Shown: positions 1-9,644, counted from the first letter of the stretch. The stretch: DNA of 64,000 nucleotides from Lucinisca nassula (GCA_963580285.1 OY757010.1:218321234-218385233), one strand, 5' to 3'. Translations and numbers: made by a program. The notes: a model not told the origin generated them from the letters alone.

Positions 1-70
1 ATAAAAAATCAAAGTTTTAATGATACGTTAACTAACGACGTCGTTAGTTTTGAACAACTGGCCCCAGGTA
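1..70. repeat. Terminal part of an F-family MITE
   Basis: The stretch holds the pattern TCAAAGTTTTAATGATACGT followed by TTAACTAACGACG and ends in TTTTGAACAACTGGCCCC. This is the reverse complement of the F-element end seen intact at 11645. The window edge cuts off the rest. Confidence 0.6.
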
Positions 71-149
71 TATGGGTTTGATATTGAAACAACCATTAGG
101 ATTACACACCTGTGTGCCATAGTATAAAACAGATTTCTTTTTCTGAAAA

Positions 150-275
150 AAACACATGTGGCAATGAGTACCCACAATATATTATTTGGATCAGAATTAA
201 GAAGAATAATGCATATCGCGGTAAACCCCAGTTTTCTCAGTATAAACTATAAAGTGGGGTTTACGGGGTGATCAT
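150..275. repeat. Truncated G-family MITE
   Basis: It carries GAGTACCCACAATATAT, a degenerate AGAATTAAGAAGAATAAT block and CCCCAGTTTTCTC followed by AAAGTGGGGTTTACGGGG. These are the diagnostic blocks of G elements found whole at 14657 and 36707. One side of the central hairpin is missing. Confidence 0.6.
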
Positions 276-474
276 TACACAGGCTTGCTAACATGATGGA
301 ACACGTTACTGATAGAAAATTGTAGTTTTAGGTTCATGAAGCAATAATTACGTTTGCAACAGTGATTACTCTTGCAGAACTCCATTTTCAAATACTGTAT
401 GATAAAATAGTCTTGATATAGTATGGAAAAAATAAAATATAAACTGCTTGATGGTGTAGTACAGGAATATTTTC

Positions 475-644
475 TGCTGCGACCACATTGCACTTTACAC
501 AAGCTGTTGTTTTCCTCTGCAGCCTGATGTTTGCTATGGTAACCACATGGCACTTTACACCAGCTGTGTTGTTTTCTGCTGCCACCACATAGCACTTTAC
601 ACCAGCTGTTGTTTCCACTGTTACCACATGGCACTTTACACCAT
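475..644. repeat. Short minisatellite, about 4 copies
   Basis: The block ACCACAT-GCACTTTACAC-AGCTGTTGTTT recurs about four times with irregular spacing. It lies just upstream of the first coding exon in the window, in the presumed intron. Antisense open frames across it are shadows of the repeat. Confidence 0.75.
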
Positions 645-690
645 GTTTTACCTTTTTATCAAACTGATTATATTTTCTTTTCTGACACAG

Positions 691-855
691 GTATTCCTCC
701 AGGTATGATGCAGGGTCCACCACCTGGCCCACCACCCCCTATGGGCCCTGGAGGTCCTCGACTGGGGCCACCTACTGGGCTTCTTGGAAATGCACCACCA
801 GGGTTTTTACCACAGAGACCACCAATGGGCCCACCACCTGGATTTGGACCACCAG
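691..855 (+). CDS. Pro/Gly-rich exon of a CCCH zinc-finger protein
   Basis: This is an internal coding exon of 55 codons. It is preceded by a pyrimidine-rich tract ending in GACACAG and followed by CAG|GTATGC. Both borders are phase 1, splitting a Gly codon (G|GT), so the frame joins exactly to the exon at 2470. The product is low-complexity Pro/Gly/Met-rich: it opens IPPGMMQGPPPGPPPPMGPG and ends PPMGPPPGFGPPG. Such tracts are typical of disordered RNA-associated nuclear proteins. Upstream exons lie outside the window, so the N-terminus is unknown. The assignment to the same gene as the next two exons rests on matching phase, composition and order. No transcript evidence is available. Confidence 0.75.
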
Positions 856-1216
856 GTATGCAAAACTTTACAATATCTCACATTTTTCAAAGGAGTCATC
901 TTTTGTTTTCCGGGTGTCTGAATTCCATTCTGACTTTGGGATATATAAATATGTTTTTCTTCGAAAATAACCGCCCTTTGGAACAGGATCTGTTGACTGA
1001 GTTGATTCCCATTCAGTTGTATTCTCCAAGGTTTTTCCATGGTGATTGATGGTGAACTATTTCCACGGTCAGTCACTTATCATTTGTATTAACCATGCTT
1101 GGGACTTGAACAGTCTGAAAGAGTGCACCTTATCCTGATATGTTGACAGTATTTTCTGGCATTCTCTCCCATCCAATAATTTATGAAGGGTTGCTGGGTA
1201 AATACTATAAGAATCT

Positions 1217-1352
1217 TATATGGGGTTCTGTTGTAGATGGGCGTTTTCAACCCGAGGGGTCACTGCTGAGCGGAACCGAGGCTACGCCGAGGTTCTGCTC
1301 AGCACGGTCATCCCGAGGGCTGGAAACTGGCATCTACAACGGAACCCCATAT
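1217..1352. repeat. Inverted-repeat MITE-like element
   Basis: The left arm (1217-1257) begins ATATGGGGTTCTGTTGTAGA and the right arm (1312-1352) ends TCTACAACGGAACCCCATAT. The arms pair over about 40 bases with a few mismatches. The middle contains a second small palindrome around GAACCGAGGCTACGCCGAGG. Confidence 0.75.
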
Positions 1353-2003
1353 TGGATTCTTTTTCTTGCACAACACCACCCCCCCCCCCCCCCACAACAC
1401 CTCCCAAACATTTCCTTTTTATTTTGTAGCAAATAGCAGAACTACAGACAGTATTTCTTTTCTTCTTTTTAAGATTTTATACAAAAGTCCTGTATTCCAT
1501 GTCCTTTAACAATAAATCAGTTATGTATAGTCTATTGCTTACAAAATAAAAGTAGTGCGGAAGTAGTTCCGGCAGTTGAATAGAATTGAAGCGCACGTAT
1601 GTTAGTTGCCTGGGTTGGAACACCAGGGTCAGAACATAAATTTCTATCCCAGGGTAAAATCACGGATTTCCTTGTCTGGTGTGCAAGAATGTATCTTCCA
1701 GCATGGATGTTGTTTTCTATTGATTACATTGAAAGAGTTAAAAAAAAAATTGTTCTGCTAAAAAAATTTCTTCTCCAACATTGGTCGTTATGGCAATGAG
1801 TGATTGGTTATTTATTCAGTAAAATCCACAACACATGTACACACATCACATGAGTATGGCGCAGCCAGCTGAAAGAGCAAATTACCACAAGTCGAGATCA
1901 CATGGATTGGGAAAAAAGAATGTACACTGCACTTGTAAAATGTATTTATGTTAACTGACCAGCTGAATATGTCATTAATATTGTTGACTTGGCCATAATA
2001 TTG

Positions 2004-2176
2004 ATAACCCTTCCTAAATACAAACAGTGAAGATCCTTATCAGATGGCTTCTGATCTGGGTCTACACTGTTTGTCATGCAGTTTGTGAATTGAATGAAAA
2101 CATTATATCAAGGAATATGATTGGTTGATATTCAGAAATGGGTGTGGCTAAATTAATTCAGCAGGATAAGTATTAA
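2004..2176. repeat. B-family MITE, diverged
   Basis: The ends approximate TAACCCTT and AGGATAAGTATTAA. The core hairpin at 2021-2074 has CAAACAGTGAAGATCC paired with GGGTCTACACTGTTTG. The right half carries the B-family tail TTTGATTGGTTGATA-like sequence and GGGTGTGGCTAAA. Confidence 0.7.
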
Positions 2177-2469
2177 ACTCTGAACCAGAAGCAAACATTA
2201 ACTGGAGCCAGCACATGACAAAACCTACAATAACATGCGTGACCAGTGTAGACTCAGATCAGGCTGCCTATCTGCATAGTTTGATCAGTCGTTCCTGATC
2301 GCATGGGTCTAGTACAGCCTTTTGCACAGATAAGCAAAAACTCTTGTTATTCTAGCTGGATGTGCATGCTCTTTGTATTTTTTGCTGGTTTCAGAGGTTG
2401 TATTATAGGTTTTGTTGCATGCTTGATCAGCAAGCAGTTCATCATTATTGCTTAACTTTACAGTTTCAG

Positions 2470-2715
2470 GCCCAGGAGGACCTATGCAGGGACCAGGGCC
2501 AGGTCCCGGCCCAGGGCCAGGACCCAACAATCCAAACTGGGGACAACAGAACATGGGAGGGCCCCCAATGGGCCCAAACATGAATATGCCTGGTGGTCCA
2601 CCTAACCCAGGCTTCAACCAGCAGTCATTCCGTGGAAGGATGCCAGGCCCTGGTAATCGTGGACGCGGAGGTGGAGGGGGTGCAGGTCCCCCACAGAGAA
2701 ATCGAGGCGGAAGAG
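2470..2715 (+). CDS. Gly/Pro/RGG-like exon of the CCCH zinc-finger protein
   Basis: This coding exon of 82 codons follows TACAGTTTCAG and ends at AAGAG|GTTTGT. Both borders are phase 1 (G|GN), compatible with 691-855 and 5183-5493. The product starts with GPGGPMQG, then a (GP)n run, then NNPNWGQQNMGGPPMGPNMN. It ends in an RG-rich segment with GRMPGPGNRGRGGGGGAG and NRGGRG. RG-rich segments of this type often bind RNA and are methylated on arginine; that is family knowledge, not shown here. The length is a multiple of three, so skipping this exon would keep the frame. Confidence 0.8.
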
Positions 2716-3394
2716 GTTTGTAGACCAGTTATTTCTTACAGGAAATAGATACACTTTGGGTATTCATGTTTGCTTTTACATAAACGGATCCCATGCCATC
2801 TGCTGTGAAAGTTAATAATTTACTCCTCATACTTAGGATCAATATGATATCTGTTGCTTTTGATATTTAGACCAAGACTGAGGTTATTTATTTTACTGGA
2901 AGTGGCTGGTGGAAACTGTCACTAGCCTATGAGGCTCCTGACAACCAATATGAGCAACTGAATGAAATCTGAATTTAATGGCCTTTTGCTGTTATTCCTG
3001 TTTATTCCTGTATGGCTTTTTAAGGAAAATCCTGTATGGATTTTCTTTTTCTCTAAACCTTCATGTATTGTACAAATTCAAGATGTTGCAATCTTCATAA
3101 AACTTTTCTGACAGCAGAGAAAAAAAGTTGTTAATATTTCTTTTTTGTTGATTTTTGTTGTGGTTGCTTTAAGCATGGGGCAGTAGAGGAGTCAAGAGTT
3201 TTCCCTCTGTTCATTCATCTGTTTATCAGTCTGTCAATGTTTGCATCAGCCCCAGTTTCAACCAAATTTTCAATGTAATTCTTGTTTGTCTGATACCTTG
3301 CTTCTTTTAATGATAATGTCTAGTAAAATTATTTGTTATTCTCTTTAAGGTAACAAATAATGAGGCAGTTCTAACTATAAGTTCTGTGCAGAAA

Positions 3395-3560
3395 AAAAAT
3401 CTGTTTCAGTTGTTCAAAGCAATGTTAGCTTAGTAAGCTTGTTAGTGGTCAAAATATCAACTTTTCTAGGAAACTCTGGTATTTTACTGAAAAAAAAAAT
3501 GTGAGTAGTTTTTGCTAATGCAAAAGCTACTCAAATTTTTTAGCAAACATTTTAGCATTT
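3395..3560. repeat. F-family MITE, degenerate
   Basis: It begins CAGTTGTTCAAAGCAATG. The central hairpin AATGTGAGTAGTTTTTGCTA is mirrored by GCAAAAGCTACTCAAATTTT, as in the better preserved copy at 11645. Confidence 0.65.
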
Positions 3561-3570
3561 ATACCATATT

Positions 3571-4738
3571 ATTATACCCCCGGCATACGAAGTATGTCAG
3601 GGGGTATATAGTTTTTGTCTTTCCGTCCGTTCGTTGGTTCGTTCGTATGTTCGTTCGTTCGTTCGTACGTTCGTTCGGTCGTTCGTCAACCTTTATGTCA
3701 AAGTTTTGCGTTAAACCTTTTTGATTGCTCATATCTCTGTAACAACAGGTTGGATTCTCTTCATATTTGGTACAGGATATCTCTATAGCATTACCTTTCA
3801 TATGAAATATCTAAGCCCCTGGGTGGGTTGTCTGTCCGTGTGTCTGTTCATCTACTTTTACGTCAAAGTTTTGTGTTAAACCTTTTTCATTGCTGATATC
3901 TCTGTAACCACATGTTTGATTCTCTTCATATTTGGTAAAGGATATCTCTATAGCATTACCTATCAGTGGAATATCTAAGCCCCTGGGTCAAGCCCCTGGG
4001 TAGGCTGTCTGTCTGTCTGTCTGTTCATCTACTTTTACGTCAAAGTTTTGTGTTAAACCTTTTTCATTGCTGATATCTCTGTAACCACATGTTAAATTCT
4101 CTTCATATTTGATAAAGGATATCTCTATAGCATTACCTTTCAATGGAATATCTAAGCCCCTGGGTCAAGCCTCTGGGTAGGCTGTCTGTCTGTCCATCTA
4201 CTTTTACGTCGAAGCTTTGTGTTAAACGTTTTTCATTGCTGATATCTCTGTAACCACATGTTAGATTCTCTTCATATTTGGTAAAGGATATCTCTATAGC
4301 AATACCTTTCATATAGAATATCTAAGCCCCTGGGTCAGGCCCCTGGGTGAGCTGTCAGCCCGTTTGTCAACTTTGACATCAAAGTTTTGTGTTAAACCTT
4401 TTTGTTTGCTCATATCTCTGTAACCTCATGTTTGATTCGCTTCATATTTGGTACAGAATATAGCTATAGTATTAACTTTCATATGGAGTATCTAAGCTCC
4501 TGGGTCAAGCCCCTGGGTGGGGCTAGGGGTCAATAATTAAGACTTTGGCATTTTGGTTACCTTAGTTTTGTGTTAACTGTTTACTCCTTGTTGTTGAAAT
4601 GCAATATTTATTCTCAGTGGACTAAATGGAAAGCTTATATGGAGAGGTTCAATGCTACAGACAAATTGTCATTTCCACTAAAAGGGGATGCCACTGGCCG
4701 GGGGTATACGTGCCCCACTGGGCACTTTCTCTAGTATG
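3571..4738. mobile_element. T element with internal ~155-bp tandem repeats
   Basis: It opens TATACCCCCGGCATACGAAG and closes CCGGGGGTATACGTGCCCCA followed by CTGGGCACTTTCTCTAG, so the two termini are inverted copies of TATACCCCCGG. After the left end comes a TTCG microsatellite (3628-3687). About five imperfect units follow, each with GTCAAAGTTTTGTGTTAAAC, ATATCTCTGTAACCACATG and ATATCTAAGCCCCTGGGT. A second member lies at 17728-18549. No transposase is encoded, so it is either non-autonomous or a mobile satellite. Confidence 0.75.
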
Positions 4739-4844
4739 ATCAAAGTTTTAGTCATTTCTTAACTAACAGCATTGTTATTTTTGTAGAACTGGACCCAGAA
4801 ATCATCCTCTGAACACTGTTGTTTATAGTTCATGAAAGATATCT

Positions 4845-5057
4845 TATTTACCCTAAATATTCAGACACCTCAACTCCTTACCATACTTGTTCTAAAATTT
4901 GAATAAGTACAATTTACTAGCCAGATGTTGTGTCTAAAAATAGCCAGGTGAATGGCAAACAGTATAGACCCTGATGAGATGCCGCATTTTGCGGCATCTC
5001 ATCTGGGTCTGCACTGTTTTCCGCAGGCCTGTCTGTTTGAATACATAGGGTAAATAC
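4845..5057. repeat. E-family MITE
   Basis: The inverted ends are TATTTACCCTAAATATTCAG and GAATACATAGGGTAAATA. It contains CTTGTTCTAAAATTTGAATA and the core hairpin at 4957-5021 with stem ATGAGATGCCGCA / TGCGGCATCTCAT. This is the cleanest E copy in the window and serves as the reference for the interrupted copies at 11561 and 31590. Confidence 0.8.
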
Positions 5058-5182
5058 CGTAACTTCCAGCATGGATGTTGTGTTCTATTGATTACAATGA
5101 AAGGTTATGGAATCAGAGCACTTAGGGTATTTATGGAATTTTCAGTTATTATAAGAGTTTCACTTTTGTTTTTCTTCTGCAG

Positions 5183-5493
5183 TTGTATGCCGACACTACC
5201 TCGCTCCCACTGGTTGTCGCATGGGAGATGCCTGTGGCTTCTTGCATGTACGACAGGATAAAAAGAAGAAAGACGGTTCCAAGAAAAGTCGCTGGTCAGA
5301 TGGACCACCAAAATTAGAAGGTCCTGCGTCCAGTCCACCTCAGCAAAACTTTGACGGACCACCTCCGAAATTAAAACAAGAAATAAAACACGAACCAAAC
5401 TTGAGTCCTCTGCAATATGATGCTCCTCCTAAACTAAAACAGGAGTTTAAAAAGGAAATTAAACACGAATCCAATATGAGCCCTCCTCGGTAG
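5183..5493 (+). CDS. C-terminal exon: CCCH zinc finger and lysine-rich tail
   Basis: This last coding exon follows CTTCTGCAG with phase 1 (G|TT gives Val) and ends at TAG 5491-5493. It opens VVCRHYLAPTGCRMGDACGF, followed by LH. The spacing is C-x8-C-x5-C-x3-H, a complete CCCH zinc finger, a fold that usually contacts RNA. The tail of about 80 residues holds DKKKKDGSKKSRWSDGPPK and then a duplicated PPKLKQE...EIKHE motif. A Pro/Gly-rich region followed by a single C-terminal CCCH finger is the arrangement of PPP1R10/PNUTS, the nuclear PP1-targeting protein. I offer that only as the leading hypothesis, because the diagnostic TFIIS-like and PP1-binding parts are outside the window. Another CCCH RNA-processing protein is possible. 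Confidence 0.85.
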
Positions 5494-5960
5494 CAAAAGT
5501 TGAATATAGGAATTTAAAACAATTCACTAAGTGCTGAAGGAAGACGAGGGAATCCTAGTACTGTGCCTTGTCATGGGTTGATTGAGAGGAGGAAGGCTAA
5601 AACTGGCATTGGCAAGACCAGCTTGCTGACTGCCATATTGGATTAGATATAAATGGTGCTCAATACAAGTGTGTGCTTAGTAGGGATGTGGCCTTGATGA
5701 GACCACTGCTGCTGAAAGGAGCGATCTAAAGTAGCACCGAATATGTGTGTAACGGAAGAAATGAAGAGACAAGATTATGCAGTATTTTCTGTGATACTCA
5801 GGATTGTGTTAAAGAGATGATAAATACAAGCCCTTATTAATGGAAAAACTGAGATTTCAGAGAATGGGGAAGTTGAATGGAGAAAGGAAATAGATTAAAG
5901 ATATGTTTCTTGAAGGGGACAAGCCAGTAGAACTTCACAAAACATAGTTCCAGATAGGGA

Positions 5961-6575
5961 GAAGTAACAAGGATAATTAAGGGTTAATTTTCCTTATTTC
6001 TTGTTTGAACAAGGATAATTAAGGGTAGAGTTTCCTTATTTCTTGTATGAACATGTAGCAACAAGGATAAGTATGGGTTGATTTTCCTTATTTCTTGTTT
6101 GAACAAGGATAATTAAGGGTAGAGTTTCCTTATTTCTTGTATGAACATGTAGGAACATGGATAATTATGGGTTGATTTTCCTTAGTTCTTGCATGAACAA
6201 GGATAATTAAGGGTTAATTTTCCTTATTTCTTGTTTGAACAAGGATAATTAAGGGTAGAGTTTCCTTATTTCTTGTATGAACATGTAGGAACATGGATAA
6301 TTATGGGTTGATTTTCCTTAGTTCTTGCATGAACAAGGATAATTAAGGGTTAATTTTCCTTATTTCTTGTTTGAACAAGGATAATTAAGGGCAGAGTTTC
6401 CTTATTTCTTGTATGAACATTTAGGAACAAGGATAATTACGGGTTGATTTTCCTTAGTTCTTGCATGAACAAGAATAATTAAGGGTTAATTTTCCTTATT
6501 TCGTGGGCTAATTTTCCTTATTTATTGTATGAACAAGGATAATTATGGGTTTATTTTCCTTATTTCTTGTTAGGA
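5961..6575. repeat. Minisatellite, 42-52 bp units, about 14 copies
   Basis: The unit is close to ACAAGGATAATTAAGGGTTA followed by ATTTTCCTTATTTCTTGTTT and GAAC. Alternating units contain an extra CATGTAGGAAC block, so a higher-order pattern of one short plus one long unit is visible. Each unit contains partly complementary AAGGATAA and TTTTCCTTA, so the RNA could fold. Confidence 0.85.
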
Positions 6576-6582
6576 AAATAGG

Positions 6583-6680
6583 TTGTGGGTACTTGTTAGA
6601 ATTGCCTCACCTAAGTGGTTAGAATGCGATTCTAACAAGTACCCACAACATAACCTTGTCTGAAGAAATAAGAAAAATTA
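6583..6680. repeat. G-family hairpin remnant
   Basis: GGTTGTGGGTACTTGTTAGA pairs with TCTAACAAGTACCCACAACA across a short loop, and AGAAATAAGAAAAATTA follows. Only the centre of the G element remains. Confidence 0.75.
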
Positions 6681-6875
6681 TAACAAAATCATCCTCATTT
6701 CTCCTCCTTATCTGCAACTATACAGGATGTAAAAAATAGAATTGTACAGGAAAGAATTGAAGACAAGGGCAGGGGAGGAAAGGAGAGGAGTTGTATGCAG
6801 CTGTTGTTGTTTGCTGATTGTCTTGTAAATGCAGAATTATGGACAGAAATACCATGCTATTATTTGAATGGTTAT

Positions 6876-6881
6876 AATAAA
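6876..6881 (+). promoter_or_regulatory. Candidate polyadenylation signal AATAAA
   Basis: A canonical hexamer lies about 1.4 kb after the stop codon of the CCCH gene, on the sense strand. The composition after it is T- and G-containing (TGCTGCAATACTGTG), compatible with a cleavage region. The assignment is positional only. Confidence 0.4.
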
Positions 6882-7195
6882 TGCTGCAATACTGTGCCTG
6901 TGAATAGGTACAGAACTGGTAGCTAACCACAATATTATCATAATATGGATAGCAATATTTATTTGATAGAGACAAAACTTTGTTAGAGACAAATCAGCTA
7001 ATATTATTGAGTTATTTTATATATTTGCTAATTATCATACACCCATCCAGCAGTGCCTGAAGGGAGGCATGCTTGCATTTCTTCTGTTTGTATTCTGTTA
7101 TGTACTGTCTTTGTTCATCTCTGTCGATCTCCTCATCTGCAAACTGTTTGTCCACCTATTTTCTGTCAATCTCCCCATCCTCCTATTCCATTGAA

Positions 7196-7350
7196 CTATG
7201 CCAGTTGTTCAAAACTGTGGTGTTGGTTAACAATGTTAAACCTTGATCATTGAATTTGGCATATACACCAGTATTTTTGCTGAAAAAAAAATGTGAGTAA
7301 CTTCGGCAGTTGCAGAAATATTCACATTATTTCAGCAAAAATACTAGAGT
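7196..7350. repeat. F-family MITE
   Basis: It begins ATGCCAGTTGTTCAAAACTG and carries the palindromic centre TATTTTTGCTGAAAAAAAAA ... TTTCAGCAAAAATA around AACTTCGGCAGTTGCAGAAA. The right terminus has decayed. Confidence 0.65.
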
Positions 7351-7361
7351 ATTAAATATTG

Positions 7362-7547
7362 TACCGTATACCATAAGTATTCGGACAAATAGGCCTGAGC
7401 AAACAGTGTAGACCCAGATGAGACACTGTTTGCGACTCATCTAGCTTTCTTTAGACACAAAATCATGCAGTAAATTGTACTTGTTCAAATTTTCGTACAA
7501 GTATGGTTAAGAGCTGAGGTGTCCCAATACTTATGTTAAATACGGTA
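7362..7547. repeat. E-family MITE, inverted orientation
   Basis: Its ends are TACCGTATACCATAAGTATT and CAATACTTATGTTAAATACG. Inside are AAACAGTGTAGACCCAGATG and TTGTACTTGTTCAAATTTTC. The E landmarks appear in reverse order relative to 4845-5057. Confidence 0.7.
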
Positions 7548-7587
7548 CTCCCTAGAAAAGTTGAACATTTTCACCTATAACTTTTTT

Positions 7588-7794
7588 AACCCTTTCATGT
7601 CTGTAGACCATAACATATATCTATATAAACAATGTAGATCCAGGTAAGACCTCTTATAAATAGCTGCCTCATTACGGTCAACACTGTTTGCCAACCTAGT
7701 GATAATTTTAACAGAACGCATATTTACTAGAATGGACCTGTCCAAATTCAAAGATGGAAGGGTCTATTTCAGAAACTCAGGGGTGAAAGGGTTT
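7588..7794. repeat. MITE with AACCCTTTCA ends and GATC-type core
   Basis: AACCCTTTCATGTCTGTAGA at the left is answered by GGGTGAAAGGGTTT at the right. Inside, AACAATGTAGATCCAGGTAA pairs loosely with GGTCAACACTGTTTGCC. The outer ends resemble A and B only in the AACCC start, so this may be a further variant. Confidence 0.55.
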
Positions 7795-7968
7795 TTAACT
7801 GGGCTAAGAACAACTGGACCTGGGTTTGACATGTTAGTAAATTTCAGTAATGTGCTATAAGTGAAATCACTGCTTGTTCATGATCTACATTGTTTGTTTG
7901 AGCATCCTGCTGCTATAAGGATAATTTTGTATGGACTTTTTTTTTATTTCTCCATTAAAATGTACCTT

Positions 7969-8148
7969 AAAAATCCTAAAAGTTCAGACACCTTGAGAAC
8001 TTGCAATAATTCTCCAAACATTTTAACATTTAACAGAGTTTTTTCACCATCCAGCAAGGGAGTTCAAAAGGTGCAGATGGAATGGCAAACAGTGTAGATC
8101 TGGGTATACATTGTTTGCTTTGGCCTATCTGTCCCAATACTTAGGATG
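7969..8148. repeat. C-family MITE, inverted orientation
   Basis: It starts TAAAAATCCTAAAAGTTCAG then ACACCTT and ends GTCCCAATACTTAGGATGAT. AAAAGGTGCAGATGGAATGG and CAAACAGTGTAGATCTGGGT are C-family landmarks in reverse order. The hairpin has lost much of one arm. Confidence 0.7.
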
Positions 8149-8235
8149 ATGGTAGCTAATACAAAATGCCTTGGGTCTAACAAGTAACCACAACATATCT
8201 AAAAAGAAATTTTCTTTTTCAACCTCATTATTTCC

Positions 8236-8486
8236 CCTTACCTGCATCACACAAATACACCTATATAATTTTGACATTTATTTTGTAAAACTCGGGGGTT
8301 TACCCACATGGGTATACATTATTTCTGCTCGAAAGCATACATTGTGGGTACTTGTTAGAACTGCCTTATCGAGGTGGATCTAACAAGCATGCACAATTTG
8401 TCTGAGCAGAAATACGAAAAATATCAGGATTTTTAACTGAAAAATTTCATTTTTGGTGTTAAAATTTTCAATATATTTGACTACCT
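8236..8486. repeat. G-family MITE
   Basis: It shows CCTATATAATTTTGACATTT, GGGGTTTACCC, the hairpin ATTGTGGGTACTTGTTAGAA / TCTAACAAGCATGCACAAT, and CTGAGCAGAAATACGAAAAA. The right part ends AAAATTTTCAATATATTTGA as in other G copies. Confidence 0.8.
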
Positions 8487-9352
8487 GAATGATCCCAAGT
8501 ATTGTGTCAGATAGGCCAAAACAAACAGTGCAGACACAGATCAGACTGCTCCAAGCAAACAGTGCAGACACAGATCAGACTGCTCCAAGCAAACAATGCA
8601 GACACAGATCAGACTGCTCCAAGCAAACAGTGCAGACACAGATCAGACTGCTCCAAGCAAACAGTGCAGACACAGATCAGACTGCTCCAAGCAAACAGTG
8701 CAGACACAGATCAGACTGCTCCAAGCAAACAGTGCAGACTAAGATCAGACTGCTCCAAGCAAACAATGCAGACACAGATCAGACTGCTCCAAGCAAACAG
8801 TGCAGACACAGATCAGACTGCTCCAAGCAAACAGTGCAGACACAGATCAGACTGCTCCAAGCAAACAGTGCAGACACAGATCAGACTGCTCCAAGCAGAC
8901 AGTGCAGACACAGATCAGACTGCTCCAAGCAAACAGTGCAGACACAGATCAGACTGCTCCAAGCAAACAATGCAGACACAGATCAGACTGCTCCAAACAA
9001 ACAGTGCAGACACAGATCAGACTGCTCCAAGCAAACAGTGCAGACACAGATCAGACTGCTCCAAGCAAACAGTGCAGACACAGATCAGACTGCTCCAAGC
9101 AAACAATGCAGACACAGATCAGACTGCTCCAAGCAAACAGTGCAGACCCAGATCAGACTGCTCCAAGCAAACAGTGCAGACCCAGACCAGACTGCTCCTG
9201 AAGGAGCAGTCTGATCAGGGTCTACACTGTTTGTCATTCTGTCTGCACCTTTTGGACCCTTAACTGGATGATAAAACAAATTTTTTTAACATTTTAGGAT
9301 AATTACAGTAAGTCCACAAGGTGTCCGAATTTTTTTTATTTTATGATAGGTG
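8484..9352. mobile_element. C-family MITE expanded by an internal minisatellite
   Basis: The left end reads TGATCCCAAGTATTGTGTCA with GATAGGCC. The right end reads CATTCTGTCTGCACCTTTTG, then TTTTAGGATAATTACAGTAA and GGTGTCCGAATTTTTT. These are C-family borders as at 54738. The left stem of the hairpin has been amplified about 20 times, while the right stem (GAGCAGTCTGATCAGGGTCT) stays single. Confidence 0.8.
8523..9192. repeat. 34-bp minisatellite, about 20 near-identical copies
   Basis: The unit AAACAGTGCAGACACAGATC followed by AGACTGCTCCAAGC repeats with only scattered changes (for example CAATGC for CAGTGC, GACTAAG for GACACAG). Because 34 is not a multiple of three and the unit lacks plus-strand stops, all three plus frames stay open and read the same 34-residue pattern. 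These ORFs are artefacts. Homogeneity suggests recent expansion. Confidence 0.95.
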
Positions 9353-9435
9353 TCTTTTTCTTAATGCAACTCTAAACTTGTAATAAGTCACTCGTGATAA
9401 GTAAGTAAACTCACTGGTATAGCATAGTATTAAAT

Positions 9436-9644
9436 ACAGTAAAATTCCGCTGTTAAGACCACCAAAAATTCAGACTGATTCTGCTTTAAAAAGCTTATTT
9501 AGAAAGCCGCAGTTATTCATTCTTTGCTTTTTCTACACATAGTGTCTTCTGGTCAGGGACCACCTTTGGGACTGTTCAAAAGTGGTCTTGAAGACCACTT
9601 TTGAACAGTCCCAAAGGTGGTCTTAATTTAGGAATTTTACTGTA
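9436..9644. repeat. D-family MITE
   Basis: The ends are TACAGTAAAATTCCG and GGAATTTTACTGTA. A hairpin of about 30 bp carries GGACTGTTCAAAAGTGGTCT against AGACCACTTTTGAACAGTCC, followed by CAAAGGTGGTCTTAA. Sister copies lie at 39387 and 60838. Confidence 0.9.

Larger units (their letters stand above)
856..2469 (+). other. Intron with MITE insertions
   Basis: The intron runs from GTATGC to TTTCAG and holds no supported coding sequence. It contains a palindromic element at 1217-1352, a 16-base poly-C run near 1378 and a B-family MITE at 2004-2176. The ORFs seen in it (for example 1140-1436) cross these repeats and look fortuitous. Confidence 0.65.
2716..5182 (+). other. Intron carrying several mobile elements
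   Basis: The intron begins GTTTGT and ends TTCTTCTGCAG. It carries a degenerate F MITE (3395-3560), a T element with internal repeats (3571-4738), an F end (4733-4795) and an E MITE (4845-5057). Nothing else recognisable lies between 2720 and 3390. Confidence 0.7.
5494..6900 (+). other. Probable 3' UTR with tandem repeat
   Basis: Sequence after the TAG has no supported coding frame. A canonical AATAAA lies at 6876-6881, after a minisatellite (5961-6575) and a small G hairpin (6583-6680). The true transcript end cannot be seen; an earlier non-canonical site is possible. Confidence 0.5.

Noticed and set aside
8523..9192. CRISPR-like regular array
   Set aside because: The 34-bp units are contiguous with no unique spacers, and the setting is eukaryotic MITE sequence. 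It is a minisatellite.
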